This document shows positions 1 through 14,000 of a stretch of 64,000 bases of DNA, piece after piece. The notes beneath the pieces are model-generated. The model did not search any database. It had not been told where the DNA came from and worked only from the letters and a program-made list of their open reading frames with translations. The first letter of the stretch is position 1. Every line of letters starts with the position of its first letter. The translations under genes and the position numbers were made by a program. Origin of the DNA: Watersipora subatra (lineage: Eukaryota; Bryozoa; Gymnolaemata; Cheilostomatida; Watersiporidae); the NCBI RefSeq assembly GCF_963576615.1, contig NC_088708.1:2108001-2172000 (forward strand), read 5' to 3'.

Positions 1-949
1 ATTTTAGTGACAAACCTTTTACATTAAACTGATAAGTTTTTTGTTGCAGAAATTATAGGGGTTAGAGCTATTTACTATAAACAAACCAAAGGTAATCACT
101 TATAACTATTGACTGCGAACCTATAAATTTTGGTCAACGAAAAATATTCTATACCATCATAAATGGCAACTATGTTTGCTACACTAAGTGACTGTCATAA
201 ACTGCTCTGTTGCTCCGACTGACCAGTTTTCATCTAGTACTGACTCCGGGCAATCTCGGTAAATTTCTATTGTTTTATCATGTGCTTAGATGATTTTACC
301 ACAAGTCTCGCTTCTCTTTAACAAACAAAGAAACAATAGAGTGAAGGTGGCTTTGGAGCATGCAAATCTTCATGACCAGACTCAGTTCATTTAAAAGACT
401 GCGTACTACTCCTGACTGACAAGTGAGCAGCCCACAGCTGAACAAAACTATCAAATTAGAGAGAGGCAAGCAAGAGCCAGTCACAGGCTCGAATTTTGAA
501 ACTCTGAGAACTTTTTAATGTACTACGGGCGGAGCAGCGAAAGACGTTGAAAACTTGTTCAATGGTAGTACAAATGACTACACATCAGACATGTTGAATT
601 AAACTAATACACAGAGGTAATGTGGGTTTACTTTCTACATAGCGCTGGGGTTTGCTGAGTGGCCACAAAAGAGATGCAAGAATTTCGCTCAAATTTCTAC
701 TGTGATAAAAGGTTCCAGTGATATTGAAATTACAAAGAGCTCTACGGCATTCTTAACTCACTACTTTATTAAATGCATAACTTGTGTAAGATGTATTTGT
801 AGCAAAACAAATTTTGAGTGTAGTCTATTTTAAAATTGCAGATTTTAAAGTCTTCTGATGCACACAGTGGCTCACAGTTTAATTATAACTTTTGATAAAT
901 TGTGATTTACTCATATTTTATAATTGTTAATCTGCTTTTTAATTACTAA
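1..949. other. AT-rich intergenic sequence, no gene recognised
   Basis: No coding exon, RNA gene or clear mobile element was recognised. The only open frames are short and resemble no family I know. Confidence 0.5.
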
Positions 950-1040
950 TACACTTTTAAATTACTCGTCAACATTTAAACAGCTAATCCACTTTTCAAT
1001 TTCTAATCAACTTTTCAATTGCTAATCCACTTTTAAATTT
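950..1040. repeat. degenerate ~20-bp AT-rich tandem repeat
   Basis: About five diverged copies of a unit like CTAATCCACTTTTAAATT follow each other. Copies differ at several positions, so the array is old or weak. Confidence 0.5.
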
Positions 1041-1572
1041 TTAACGGATAAAGGCCGTGTTCAAGATTGAGGTGGAAGAGCGAGTGCATTATCATCGTAA
1101 GAACTTACTCATCTAGAAAGTTTTACTTTTTCTGTACGACCGAAGGATACGACTTTAGGATACAAAGTGTTTGTAGGTTTGTCAGCTCATGATTTACAAA
1201 CAATATTACAACTGTTTGTTATGTGCCGATTCAAATACAGTATATGAAGGTGCTTTTTATGGTAGATGTGAGAGAAGTGATACCGAGCTTCAAATATAAA
1301 ATTCAACCAGCTGAAATAATGATTTTGACCATAAAAGTCTTTGCATTGCCATACTAACTTTCTTATCAGTCTAACTAACAAAGACATCACTGAGACATTC
1401 TGTAACATTACGCGTAAAATAGCATTCCAGGCAAACATTTTCATAATGTTCTACAAACATTATCTGGCGATCATTATTGTTTTATGTTACAACAATGTTG
1501 CAAGACCATTTTGCAGAGTGCTGTGTAAAAATATTATTGTAATATTCTATAGAATGTTACGACAATATTTAT

Positions 1573-1620
1573 AAAGTTTATTCCTGTAACATTTGATAGA
1601 ATGTTACAGGAATAAACTTT
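1573..1620. repeat. perfect 21-bp inverted repeat (hairpin)
   Basis: Positions 1573-1593 are perfectly complementary to 1600-1620, with a 6-base loop (TGATAG). The arm begins AAAGTTTATTCCTGTAACAT. It lies in the AACATT/AATGTT-rich region. Confidence 0.85.
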
Positions 1621-2223
1621 GCTAACGTTATCATTAAGTTGATAGAAAGCATTGTTATTGAATGTCCCAGCGATGTTCTATAAAAGGTATTTCGGAATGT
1701 TTGAGCTTATCTGTCTATATAACATTGACTTACAATGTAAAGGGAACATTATGGTGTGTCATCATTTCTACTCTCAAATGAACGTTACAACAATGTTCTG
1801 ACAATGTTTTCCTTAATAATTTTGTTTCATAACGTTTTTATTGCATCATTTTACTCTTGCTAGTTAACTGGCTCTTTTAGAATTTTCCTCGATAGTTCAA
1901 TAAATACAATGGCTACAAATCTTTAAGAAATAAGTTAACTTTAGTTTTGCTACTTTTGTCAGAAACGTATGATCTATTTTTGTGAAGCTGTTGTCCTCTA
2001 ATAATGAAAAATTATTTAAAATTAGATGGAATGAAGCAAATTAAAAACAAATTTTTAACAAATATAGAAACAAGCAAAATAATGTAGACAAATTAAGTTA
2101 ATTTTAAATGATTCATGTAAACAAGTCATTACAAATTTCAATTTTCGCCCTTCATTATAAACATCGCGATAATGACTAAGTCACAATTGAACGTGTTTAC
2201 CATAACAGTGTGTTTGTTCTACC

Positions 2224-2514
2224 GCGCGATTGTCATATACCTTTTCCGTGTGATTGTCATATACCTTCCCGTGCGATTGTCATATACCTTTCCCGTGTGA
2301 TTGTCATATACCTTCCCGTGTGATTGTCATATACCTTCCCGTGTGATTGTCATATACCTTCCCGTGTGATTGTCATATACCTTCCCGTGCGATTGTCATA
2401 TACCTTTCCCGTGTGATTGTCATATACCTTTCCGTGTGATTGTCATATACCTTCCCGTGCGATTGTCATATACCTTTCCCGTGTGATTGTCATATACCTT
2501 TCCCGTGTGATTTT
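2224..2514. repeat. 23/24-bp minisatellite, about 12 copies
   Basis: The unit core is TGTGATTGTCATATACCTT followed by a run of C and G. Copies vary mainly in the number of T/C before the G (23 or 24 bp) and in GTGTGATT versus GTGCGATT. Confidence 0.9.
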
Positions 2515-3869
2515 TATTGCTGGCTTTTGATTGTGTTTTGCATAATTTTTTTGTTATATATCATACTACCATTTGAGCATTTACCAACAGTTTAGCTTGA
2601 GGAAGAAATGTTGTGGGAAGGTTATGTTTGTGGGAAAGATGTGGGTACTCGGTTCGTAACAGGAACATTCTATGACCTATCAGAATGTTTGAAAGTGTCT
2701 ACACATTTACATCTCATTTATGTTCTACGCGTAACATTCCTGGAATGTTAGCTAATATTTTTGAGGCAACATTATGGAAAAAATTCTTGTGAAATATAAC
2801 ATAACATTTGCCCAATGTTGTGGGAATGTTGTGTGAGATCATTTGCTGAACATTCCAGCAACATATTTCTCACAACATTGCTAGAACGTCAAAAAGCTGT
2901 CTACACAACACCTTATGTCAATGTTGCAATGAGAGGCTTTTGGGATTTTTCGGGACATCTCTGGAATGTTCTGGAAATATAAAACTGTTAGTTGAGAGAT
3001 TCATTTTCTCTCCGAAACAGTGAAACCAAAATATTATTCACTCGTATGCTCTTTACTGGAGAGTCACAAATGGCACCTATTCACCTTCAATTTGAGCAAG
3101 ATTAGCCCAGACTGAGATCATGCGCGGGGCCCGTAGAGATCACAGGGGAGAGCGTTTAACCAACCAATCGCTCTCAGACTAGAAGATATGCAAGGCTGGT
3201 GTATAAACAGAAGCCCGTAGAATTCGACTGATGACCTTCTCTACGGGGATCTTTAAATGCATGAAATTGAGTGTTTGGCGTACAAGCATGAAAATTTGCG
3301 TAAGCAGTTATCAGTCCCTGGCTATCTCACATGTGTGCTAACTAGCTGGCTCCAATGGCAACAAAACACTAGAGGCAGGCGAGAAACGAAGAAACTTCAC
3401 TCTGCAAGGCTTAAGAGGAAGCCTAATTATTATCGGTGTGGTGTTAGCGTAGGCAGCGTGAGATTAAAATTGCATAGGCTTCTCTGAGAGCTCTTATGTT
3501 CTCATCAGCTCCAAACATGCACTCAATTGACCAGCAAAGCTTTGTTAATACGCAAACTTTATTATTGGCCTAATTGTGTTTATAAGATTTCTATATAACT
3601 ACAGAGTAGAAGTATTCCGAGGTGAAATGGATTATTTTCAATACTTTCAAGCAAAACACTCTGGTTATTGAGACGCGGTTAACAAAGTTACTTCAGCCTA
3701 TGCGCAGGGGTCAGAACTCTCCACGCATCCAATCGCCTAGCCAACTAAGTTGTGTACGTGCCGTCCACCACGAGTCTTGTATATTAGCCATCGTATACTA
3801 TAAACAAATACATCCTATTGAAACAACCCTGAGTGAACCTATTTCGCAATTACCAAACTTACGTTACAG

Positions 3870-4180
3870 TAGGACCATTTACAAAAACAAACAAGAGGTT
3901 TATGTATCAAAAACCAAAAAAGTATGTAACTCAATATATGATTACAGACAACTATACGGTGTTCGTGCGGGACTGCACACTAGATCGTGGAGGAATCACT
4001 AAGGACGTCGAGATTGGAGCCCTTGATCACTGCGGATGGATCCGATCTATTTCATTTGATGGAACAATGATGCGTGGATGCCTGACTACGTGCGAACATG
4101 ACGGGTGTAATAGTGCTGCCACTCTGCTCACCTCGCTAACCCTGCTCTTATTAATTATATTATCATTCTTATTTATTTAG
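3870..4180 (+). CDS. last exon of a Ly6/uPAR-type GPI-anchored protein (partial gene)
   Basis: An acceptor (TTACAG) precedes 3870. The frame enters with two bases of a split codon and runs to a TAG at 4178-4180. Near the end it has GCLTTCEHDGCN, which matches the closing cysteine block of the three-finger Ly6/uPAR fold (C-x3-C-x4-C-N). It then has a short polar linker and a hydrophobic tail (LTLLLLIILSFLFI) ending at the stop, as expected for a GPI-attachment signal. Two further cysteines (RDC, DHC) sit upstream. The protein would be secreted and held on the outer cell surface; its ligand is unknown. Earlier exons with the signal peptide and first finger were not found. The match rests on the cysteine pattern and tail only. 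Confidence 0.6.
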
Positions 4181-5216
4181 TGTTGTAACAGACACCAGTC
4201 ACTGAGAGCTGATTTTACACTGTTATAACTGATTCTGGCATCTGTTCAGTGTTCATCCCGGTTATGCAAATAGAAGTTAAATTCTTGTTGCCAAATGCAT
4301 GAGTTATTCCTATTGGTCACTGCTTTACCTTTTCACACAACATTCACGTACATATGTCTTTGAAACAAGTGAACAAGATCTTATGCATTCAGCCAATCAA
4401 GAAGAGTGTGACCATTTGCTGCCTCCATCTCCAGCTTGTATCACAAACACCCAAGCTAACAGGAAATGAGGCACAATGCGAGCGAGCGACTCTCTTGTGG
4501 GCACATTTGCAATGTAAATAACAGCCGTGATAGTATATGGACAATTTTAAAAGCACACTAACTTCCTGTTGCATGTTCATGTCTGAATGTAACTGATTGG
4601 GTATGAGATGTTGGAATCAGATGTCTATCTAGGTTGGATACACGATAGTGCCACCTTTCAGTTTTTTCTTCCTAAACATGCAAAAGGAGTTATCTCATCT
4701 CTGAAAAATTTTGCAAGCTTTCATGAATCCTCAATATAATTTTTAAAATGACCAATCTAGATTTATTCAGCTCTAGCCCTGTTAAAAATTACACATAATC
4801 CACTTGTATATTAGGCCTATTTAAAGGGTTTGGAAAAAAATGAAGATAATTAAAACATATGACTTGTAAGTCTATTTTTAGAATGTTGTTATAATGATGG
4901 AGGATAGGAATGCAGACAGGTGTATTCCCCTATGATATGCAGCCACTAAAATTGAGCAGCCAACTTGATTAGCAATAAAGGTTTGTTAGCCAACTAGGAC
5001 TCTTAGCTGCGCAGGCAAGAACTTGGCACGGCCAATAGTTGCAGTATAAAATGTTAATTAAAAAAACTTGTAAGCGTATTTATCGATTACAGCTACCGTA
5101 AGTTGTCCTTAGCAGACATTTTTGCAAATGGATAAATTTGCATCAGTCATGCATGCAACCTTTAATTTAATTTCTATTGATTAGCGCAAAAGACGAGGAG
5201 TAACCTCAGCCATCTA
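4181..5216. other. intergenic, no gene recognised
   Basis: Probably begins with the 3' untranslated region of the Ly6-like exon. Nothing else could be supported. Confidence 0.4.
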
Positions 5217-5283
5217 TCAGCTCAGTACCTCAGCCATCTATCAGCTCAGTACCTCAGCCATCTATCAGCTCAGTACCTCAGCT
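5217..5283. repeat. 24-bp tandem repeat, three copies
   Basis: Three near-identical copies; core CTCAGCCATCTATCAGCTCA followed by GTAC. Confidence 0.9.
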
Positions 5284-5696
5284 TGCGCATATGCGTTAAG
5301 TTAATCCCTTGATGCAGTCAAAAAGCATGTTTCTACAATTCGATTTCTGACTTCTGTAAAACAACCAAACCCATTGCATAGCCCTTGTATAGCAATTTTC
5401 TAAGGTACTGAGTGAATAAACAAAAGGATCATGAAAAAAACTTGTTTCTTGGACTAGCAGGAGCCATAAAAGATGTGATTGCTAGTAGTAATGAGAATAA
5501 TTATCATTATCAAGGCCTATAGGCTAGCAAATACCAGTCACACTTTGTCTCAGAGAAGCTATATCATAGCTTGATAATGGCCACAGCTTGCTAAGTCAGC
5601 CTGTCATATGCCGCAATGACATGCTGTGGATTGTTGTCAAAATGTTTTAGATGTATCACACATTGTGAGTTACAATATTATAGCTCATCATTAAAC

Positions 5697-6912
5697 ACAA
5701 CTTGTCATACCTACTGATTGTCATAGGGCACAACTTGTCATACCTACTGATTGTTATAGGGCACAACTTGTCATACCTACTGATTGTCATTAAACACGAC
5801 TTGTCAGACCTACTACTTGTCATTAAACACAACTTGTCATACCTACTACTTGTGAAAACACAACTTGTCATACCTACTACTTGACATAGGGCACAACTTG
5901 TCATACCTACTACTTGCCATTAAACACAACTTGTCATACCTACTGCTTGTCATTAAACACAACTTGTCATACCTACTGATTGTCACTAAACACAACTTGT
6001 CATACCTACTACTTGTCATTAAACACAACTTGTCATACCTACAGATTGTCATTAAACACAACTTGTCATACCTACTACTTGTCATTAAACACAACTTGTC
6101 AGACCTACTACTTGTCATAGAGCACAACTTGTCATACCTACTACTTGTCATTAAACACAACTTGTCAGATCTGCTACTTGTCATAGGGCACAACTTGTCA
6201 TACCTACTGCTTGTCATTAAACAGAACTTGTCATACCTACTACTTGTCATAGGGCACAACTTGTCATGCCTACTACTTGTCATTAAACACAACTTGTCAT
6301 ACCTACTACTTGTCATTAAACACAACTTGTCATACCTACTGATTGTCATAGGGCACAACTTGTCATACCTACTACTTGTTATTAAACACAACTTGTCATA
6401 CCTACAGATTGTCATTAAACACAATTTGTCATACCTACTATTTGTCATAGGGCACAACTTGTCATACCTACTGCTTGTCATAGGGCATAACTTATCATAC
6501 CTACTGATTGTCATTAAACACACCTTGTCATACCTACTGACTGTCATTAAACACAACTTGTCAGACCTACTCCTTGTCATTAAACACAACTTGTCATACC
6601 TACTACTTGTCATGGGGCACAACTTGTCATACCTACAGATTGTCATTAAACACAACTTGTCATACCTACTGCTTGTCATTAAACACAACTTGTCATACCT
6701 ACTGATTGTCATAGGGCACAACTTGTCATACCTACTGATTGTCATAGGGCACAACTGGTCATACCTACTGCTTGTCATTAAACACAACTTGTCATACCTA
6801 CTGCTTGTCATTAAACACAACTTGTCATACCTACTGCTTGTCATTAAACACAACTTGTCAGACCTACTACTCGTCATAGGGCACAACTTGTCATACCTAC
6901 TCCTTGTCATTT
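5697..6912. repeat. 33-bp minisatellite, about 37 copies
   Basis: Each unit starts CACAACTTGTCATACCTACT and ends in either TCATTAAA or TCATAGGG. The two endings are interspersed. Because 33 is a multiple of three and the unit lacks stops in one frame on each strand, both strands carry frames over 350 codons with an 11-residue period. I read these as by-products of the repeat, not genes. The array lies about 1 kb past the IPO13 stop codon. Confidence 0.92.
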
Positions 6913-7929
6913 GTGTTGCAAAGGTTCCACAAAAGGCCTATTTAAAAATTATTTCTTCCGCATTAGTTGTAAAAGAATAACCTACTTCACGCTAATAAAA
7001 TACATTCAGGATAATTTTTGGTATATTTGATTTTCTTAGGAAATGGTAAAACACTGACACAGCTTTGTTTAAGATACCAGCACACGCAAAGTTTGCATAG
7101 AGAAAAATGCTCTAGAAACAATCTAAAACCTAACTATCTCTCTATTTGGTTAGGCTACTAAATTCATCGAAATAATCCTGTGTACAAGTGAGGGAAACCA
7201 TGGACATGCTTGCATTAGAAGATGCAGTCCAATCACAGACATGTTTTGAAACTTAAATATTTTGAATAAAAGCACCAAAGTACAATACAATGCCTACTCA
7301 ACCTACCAAGATTAAATATATATCAGTAGTCTGATATAAGTTTGGTTGCCATACATGTAGGTGAAGCTGTGCATATATTTTATGAAACATAGGTCAGACA
7401 ATAAACAGGATGTAGTCCTTTTCATCAACAAATACATTTTTCATAACAAACTTTGCAAAATATCAAACTTTGAAAAGATCAGTTCATAGTCATCTACTTT
7501 AATAAATAATATCAAACTTGACTAAAAGTGTAGAGGATGTAGAAGAGGCAAAGTTTTCCATACCAAAAATGGAAGAGATAGAGAGACAAATGCGAACTGA
7601 TTTGGTGTGAAGGAAAGAATATACACAAACATCTATAATACATTCTAAATGCAAGGGTGGCTAAAGAGAAGTACGACAACTCCCAGTTATATGAACCAAC
7701 GCTTAACATAGAAGTGATCTTATCGTTGTCTATACATGTACATGAGAATTTTTCTCTTTGTTGCATCGATATAGGAGATCTTTGTGAATTATTCTACAAA
7801 ACTACCACTCTTATTCTGCTGCTTGTGAACATGGCCATTGGGTATCTGTAGACAAACAGTTATTCCAGCCTTAATGGTGAATAAGGAACTAGGAGATGAC
7901 TAGAGAGGAGAGTTGAACTTGGTCACCGA
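6913..7929. other. IPO13 3' flank, probably including its 3' untranslated region
   Basis: This is downstream of the IPO13 stop on the minus strand. No further exon or other gene was recognised. A poly(A) signal could not be assigned with confidence. Confidence 0.4.
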
Positions 7930-8047
7930 CTAACGAAACTGATTACTCAGGGCTACTTGCTGAGCGTATTCTGTTCCGTAAATGCCTCGACAGACCATTG
8001 AGAAGTTTGCTATGGTATCCTTCAGGCGTCTTTTGTTGCTTCGCTCC
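7930..8047 (-). CDS. IPO13: IPO13 exon 21 (stop codon)
   Basis: Residues 922-960. RERSNKRRLKDTIANFSMVC then RGIYGTEY match the vertebrate C-terminus (RERVNKRRVKEM...CRGLHGTDY). Acceptor TTGCAG, stop TAG. Confidence 0.95.
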
Positions 8048-11000
8048 CTGCAAGCAGAGCAAAAATGTAAGAAGTGAAGAAAGTCTTGCGTGCCCTCTCC
8101 TTTCACATAATTATGGTGAACAGCAAGCAGACAGTAGACATCATGTGAAGATCTCCTTTCATTAAGCTAGATATGGAGTCAGTTATATATACTAGATTGG
8201 ATATGAGTCAGTTATATATACTAGATTAGACATAGAGTCAGTTATATATACTAGATTAGACATGGAGTCAGTTATATATACTAGATTAGACATAGAGTCA
8301 GTTATATATACTAAATTAGATATGGAGTCAGTTATATATACTAGATTAGACATGGAGTCAGTTGTATATACTAGATTAGACATGGAGTCAGTTATATATC
8401 CTAGACTAGACATGGAGTCAGTTATATATCCTAGATTGGATATGAGTCAGTTATATATACTAGATTAGACATAGAGTCAGTTATATATACTAGATTAGAC
8501 ATGGAGTCAGTTATATATACTAGATTAGACATAGAGTCAGTTATATATACTAAATTAGATATGGAGTCAGTTATATATACTAGATTAGACATCGAGTCAG
8601 TTATATATACTAGATTAGACATGGAGTCAGTTGTATATACTAGATAAGACATGGAGTCAGTTATATATACTAGATTAGATATGGAGTCAGTTATATATAC
8701 TAGATTAGACATTGAGTCAGTTATATATACTAGATTAGACATGGAGTCAGTTATATATACTAGACTAGACATGGAGTCAGTTATATATCCTAGATTGGAT
8801 ATGAGTCAGTTATATATACTAGATTAGACATAGAGTCAGTTATATATACTAGATTAGACATGGAGTCAGTTATATATACTAGATTACACATGGAGTCAGT
8901 TATATATACTAGATTAGACATGAGTCAGTTATATATACTAGATTAGACATCGAGTCAGTTATATATACTAGATTACACATGGAGTCAGTTATATATACTA
9001 GATTAGACATGAGTCAGTTATATATACTAGATTAGACATCGAGTCAGTTATATATACTAGATTAGACATCGAGTCAGTTATATATACTAGATAAGACAAG
9101 GAGTCAGTTATATATACTAGATTAGACATGAGTCAGTTATATATACTAGATAAGATATGGAGTCAGTTATATATACTAGATTAGACATGGAGTCAGTTAT
9201 ATATACTAGATTAGACATGGAGTCAGTTATATATACTAGATAAGACATCGAGTCAGTTATATATACTAGATTAGACATCGAGTCGGTTATATATACTAGA
9301 TAAGATATGGAGTCAGTTATATATACTAGATTAGACATCGAGTCAGTTATATATACTAGATTAGACATGGAGTCAGTTATATATACTAGATTGGACATGG
9401 AGTCAGTTATATATACTAGATTAGACATGAGTCAGTTATATATACTAGATTAGACATCGAGTCAGTCATATATACTAGATTAGACATGAGTCAGTTATAT
9501 ATACTAGATTAGACATGAGTCAGTTATATATACTAGATTAGACATGAGTCAGTTATATATACTAGATTAGACATGGAGTCAGTTATATATACTAGATTAG
9601 ACATGGAGCCAGTTATATATACTAGATTAGACATGGAGCCAGTTATATATACTAGATTAGACATGAGTCAGTTATATATACTAGATTAGACATGGAGTCA
9701 GTTATATATACTAGATTAGACATGAGTCAGTTATATATACTAGATTAGACATGGAGTCAGTTATATATACTAGATTAGACATAGAGCCAGTTATATATAC
9801 TAGATTAGACATGGAGTCAGTTATATATACTAGATTGGACATGGAGTCAATTATATATACTAAACTAGATCTGGAGCCTGTTACATGACTGGCATAGACT
9901 CACCGGAGAACATCCTTGATAAACTGAGACTTCTGAGTAGGGGTTGGCTGGGGGACAGGATAATTCTCTTGAGAGAGAAGTGTGGTCATCATCTTAGAAG
10001 CTGTGTCAAGATAAGAGACATTCATTGCCAGAAATATAGCAGTTGTGTTCTCCACGTTAGCTCTAGGAGACGCTCCGCCTATGGACTGTCATATAAAACA
10101 AAGACACATAGGATAAGGATAGAATGAACTGATGTCATGAACACAAGTAGAGAGATAGTGAGAGGAGTATGGGTAGAGGCAACTAATCTGTTGCGGTCTC
10201 TACATCAAGTAGAAGTTACTAAAGGCCTAGATACACAGGTACGAATTAGGACAGGCCCAGATATACAGGTACGAATTAGGACAGGTCCAGATATACAGGT
10301 ACGAATTAGGACAGGCCCAGATATAAAGGTACGAATTAGGACAGGCCCAGATATACAGGTACGAATTAGGACAGACCCAGATATACAGGTACGAATTAGG
10401 ACAGGCCCAGATATACAGGTACGAATTAGGACAGGCCCAGATATACAGGTACGAACTAGGACAGGCCCAGATATACAGGTACGAATTAGGACAGGCCCAG
10501 ATACACGGGTACGAATTAGGACAGGCCTAGATATACAGGTACGAATTAGGACAGGCTCAGATATACAGGTACGAATTAGGACAGACCCAGATATACAGGT
10601 ACGAATTAGGACAGGCCCAAATATACAGGTACGAATTAGGACAGGCCCAGATATACAGGTACGAATTAGGACAGGCCCAGATATACAGGTACGAATTAGG
10701 ACAGGCCCAGATATACAGGTACGAATTAGGACAGGCCCAGATATACAGGTACGAATTAGGACAGGCCCAGATATACAGGTACGAATTAGGACAGGCCCAG
10801 ATATACAGGTACGAATTAGGACAGGCCCAGATATACAGGTACGAATTAGGACAGGCCCAGATATACAGGTACGAATTAGGACAGGCTCAAATATACAGGT
10901 ACGAATTAGGACAGACCCAGATATACAGGTACGAATTAGGACAGGCCCAGATATACAGGTACGAATTAGGACAGGCCCAGATATACAGGTACGAATTAGG

Positions 11001-14000
11001 ACAGGCCCAGATATACAGGTACGAATTAGGACAGGCCCAAATATACAGGTACGAATTAGGACAGGCCCAGATATACAGGTACGAATTAGGACAGGCCCAG
11101 ATATACAGGTACGAATTAGGACAGGCCCAGATATACAGGTACGAATTAGGACAAAAAAGTATTATAAAATTTGTTACTGCAAACATTTACTCGGCTTTGT
11201 CATGCAAAATAAAGACAGCTTTCCCTTCGTTCGTTTTGCTAAATACTTTTTCACTGAATAAATTGAGCACATAAAATTTAATGTTTTTCTCTATTACTTC
11301 TGGTAACTATTTGATTTCTGAAGTAGACAAACTGTTTGCATGCTATTGCACAAGAGAATAGTCACACAGTTTTTGTCGGGGAAACCCTATGGTCCCGACG
11401 CGAACACAAAAAGCTGTATTAGTTACGATTTACCACCATTTGGTCAGTCTTACGCACTACGAAATATTGCCATCGCGAATGTTCAGTCTTTGTATGATAC
11501 CAATGTCAGATATATCAAAAACTTAGCACTGATTGCTAGTTCGTTGAACCACAGAGCCTTTAATGAGAACATAACTAATTTAGACGTGGAAAAACATTCC
11601 AATTTTATCTGGGCTCGACCATGATTTGAGCCGTGATTAGGACCAATTAGAAGACATTTTGGAAGTAGGGGATGGAAGAACGCAGAGTGCACAGAGGCTG
11701 TGAGAATGGTAAGAGAGGAGAACGTGGCAAATGCTTTAAAATAAATGGAGAAAGACAACTCTAAGTTTGACAAACCTTTAACATGATGTGATACAAAGGG
11801 GCTGATAAGCGCTCGATAACATCATCTAATTTTTTGTACTTTTCTTTCTTAGCAAGAATCTCGGCGAGAAAGGAGCAAGATGCTTTCATTGTAGGGGCTT
11901 CTGGGAAGGAAACTCCAACAATTGCTGTTAACACAAAGAACCTGTATGAACCATACATACATTCGTAGTATGAGTATGACATGCAGCGCATATTCCATGT
12001 TTGTTTTATAAAACAGAATAGTTTACCCTCCACAGCATGCATAAATATACATATATATGTATGTGGGTAAGATGTTTCATTATGAGAATCATGCGTAAAA
12101 TGTGGAAATTTTTTTCAAGTATTTTAAACATTTCCATTCAAACTTTAGTATGTCATGATACATCTTATCCATGTAAAACTTTAAAAATCGGCTCATTGGT
12201 CCTATTGGATATATTGTGACGTCTCATCGGGAGACAAATGCATGCGACAAAAAGACAACATGATAGTCAAGAGACACTAATAAACTCGGTAGCCCAGCAT
12301 GATATGACACCCTACGGTTACTGACTTGCATGAACATATATTAAGAAATCTAAGAACATTTTAGAAACGATATTTTATCTTTATACAAAGAATAACGCCG
12401 ATAAAACTGGATATATAGAACGCAATATGAAACAATGTAAGGCTGTTTGCAACATTCAAATACCAGAATAAAATATATATTGCTACGGTAAGTTATATTG
12501 CAAAGAGTGAATGTTCACCAGTACTAGCTATAATAGCAGACTGGAATTTCACTACTTAGATAGAGTCGTTACACAACTTAATGTCAATTGTAGGTGTTAT
12601 AGTGCAGCATTTTTATTTTGAAAACTTACCTTTCTAAATCAATATGCATCTAGCTAATTATCCGTTATTTTTTAGTGTTCGTAAGAATTCCCAGTAGTTT
12701 TAATGATTTGATGAATGTACTTGACCTTTCCAGCGAGCAAATACTTAGTTGATTTTTTGTAATGAAAAGTTTGAAATTTTACCCATATGCAGGTTACTTT
12801 ATTCCATTTGTAGATGACTTACATTACAAGGTCTACTTGCATATATTCTGACTACAGCAACTGATGTTATAGTTTGCTTTTGTACATTAAAACTACCTAC
12901 GAACTACAGTAAATATTTGTCACCAGCAGCAATAGTTTTTACAGAATTGTTCAGCATACTATTTTCAATGATGTACATCAATGGAATCAATGATGTACGT
13001 GTACATCAATGGAATCAATGATGTACATCAATGGAATCAATGATGTACATCAATGGAATCAATGATGTACATCAATGGAATCAATGATGTTCATTAATGG
13101 AATCAATGATGTCCATCAATGGAATCAATGATGTACATCAATGATGTCTATCAATGGAATCAATGATGTCCATCAATGGAATCAATGATATCCCATCAAT
13201 GGAATCAACAATGTCCATCAATGGAATCAATGATATACATCAATGAAATCAATGATGTACATCAATGGAATCAACAACGTCCATCAATGGAATCAATGAT
13301 GTACATCAATGGAATCAACGATGTCCATCAATGGAATCAACGATGTCCATCAATGGAATCAACAATGTCCATCAATGGAATCAATGATGTACATCAATGA
13401 AATCAATGATGTCCATCAATGGAATCAACGATGTCCATCAATGGAATCAACAATGTCCATCAATGGAATCAACAATGTCCATCAATGGAATCAATGATGT
13501 CCATCAATGGAATCAACGATGTCCATCAATGAAATCAATGATGTCCATCAATGGAATCAATGATGTACATCAATGGAATCAACAATGTCCATCAATGGAA
13601 TCAATGATGTACATCAATGGAATCAACAATGTCCATCAACGGAATCAATGATGTCCATCAATGGAATCAACGATGTCCATCAATGAAATCAATGATGTCC
13701 ATCAATGGAATCAATGATGTACATCAATGGAATCAACAATGTCCATCAATGGAATCAATGATGTACATCAATGGAATCAATGATGTCCATCAATGGAATC
13801 AATGATGTACATCAATGGAATCAATGGTGTATGTGTACATCAATGGAATCAATGATGTCCATCAATAGAATCAATGATGTACATCAATGGAACCAATGAT
13901 GTCCATCAATGGAATCAATGATGTCCATCAATGGAATCAATGATTCCATCAATAAAACCAATGATGTCCATCAATGGAATCAATGATGTACATCAATGGA

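Larger units (their letters stand above)
1440..2990. repeat. palindrome-rich AACATT/AATGTT region, likely MITE-derived
   Basis: Both flanks of this stretch (about 1440-1850 and 2640-2990) are packed with AACATT and its complement AATGTT, often as short inverted pairs. A 23-bp minisatellite lies between them. This looks like decayed non-autonomous DNA transposon sequence, but no clean ends or target-site duplication were found, so the family is unknown. Confidence 0.4.

Noticed and set aside
5846-6980. Long open frames on both strands
   Set aside because: Both come from the 33-bp array. Two overlapping genes with identical periodicity on opposite strands are far less likely than a stop-free repeat unit.
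10137-11261. 374-codon open frame with a 10-residue repeat
   Set aside because: It is made by the 30-bp minisatellite inside IPO13 intron 19; the period is a multiple of three and there is no independent start context or domain.
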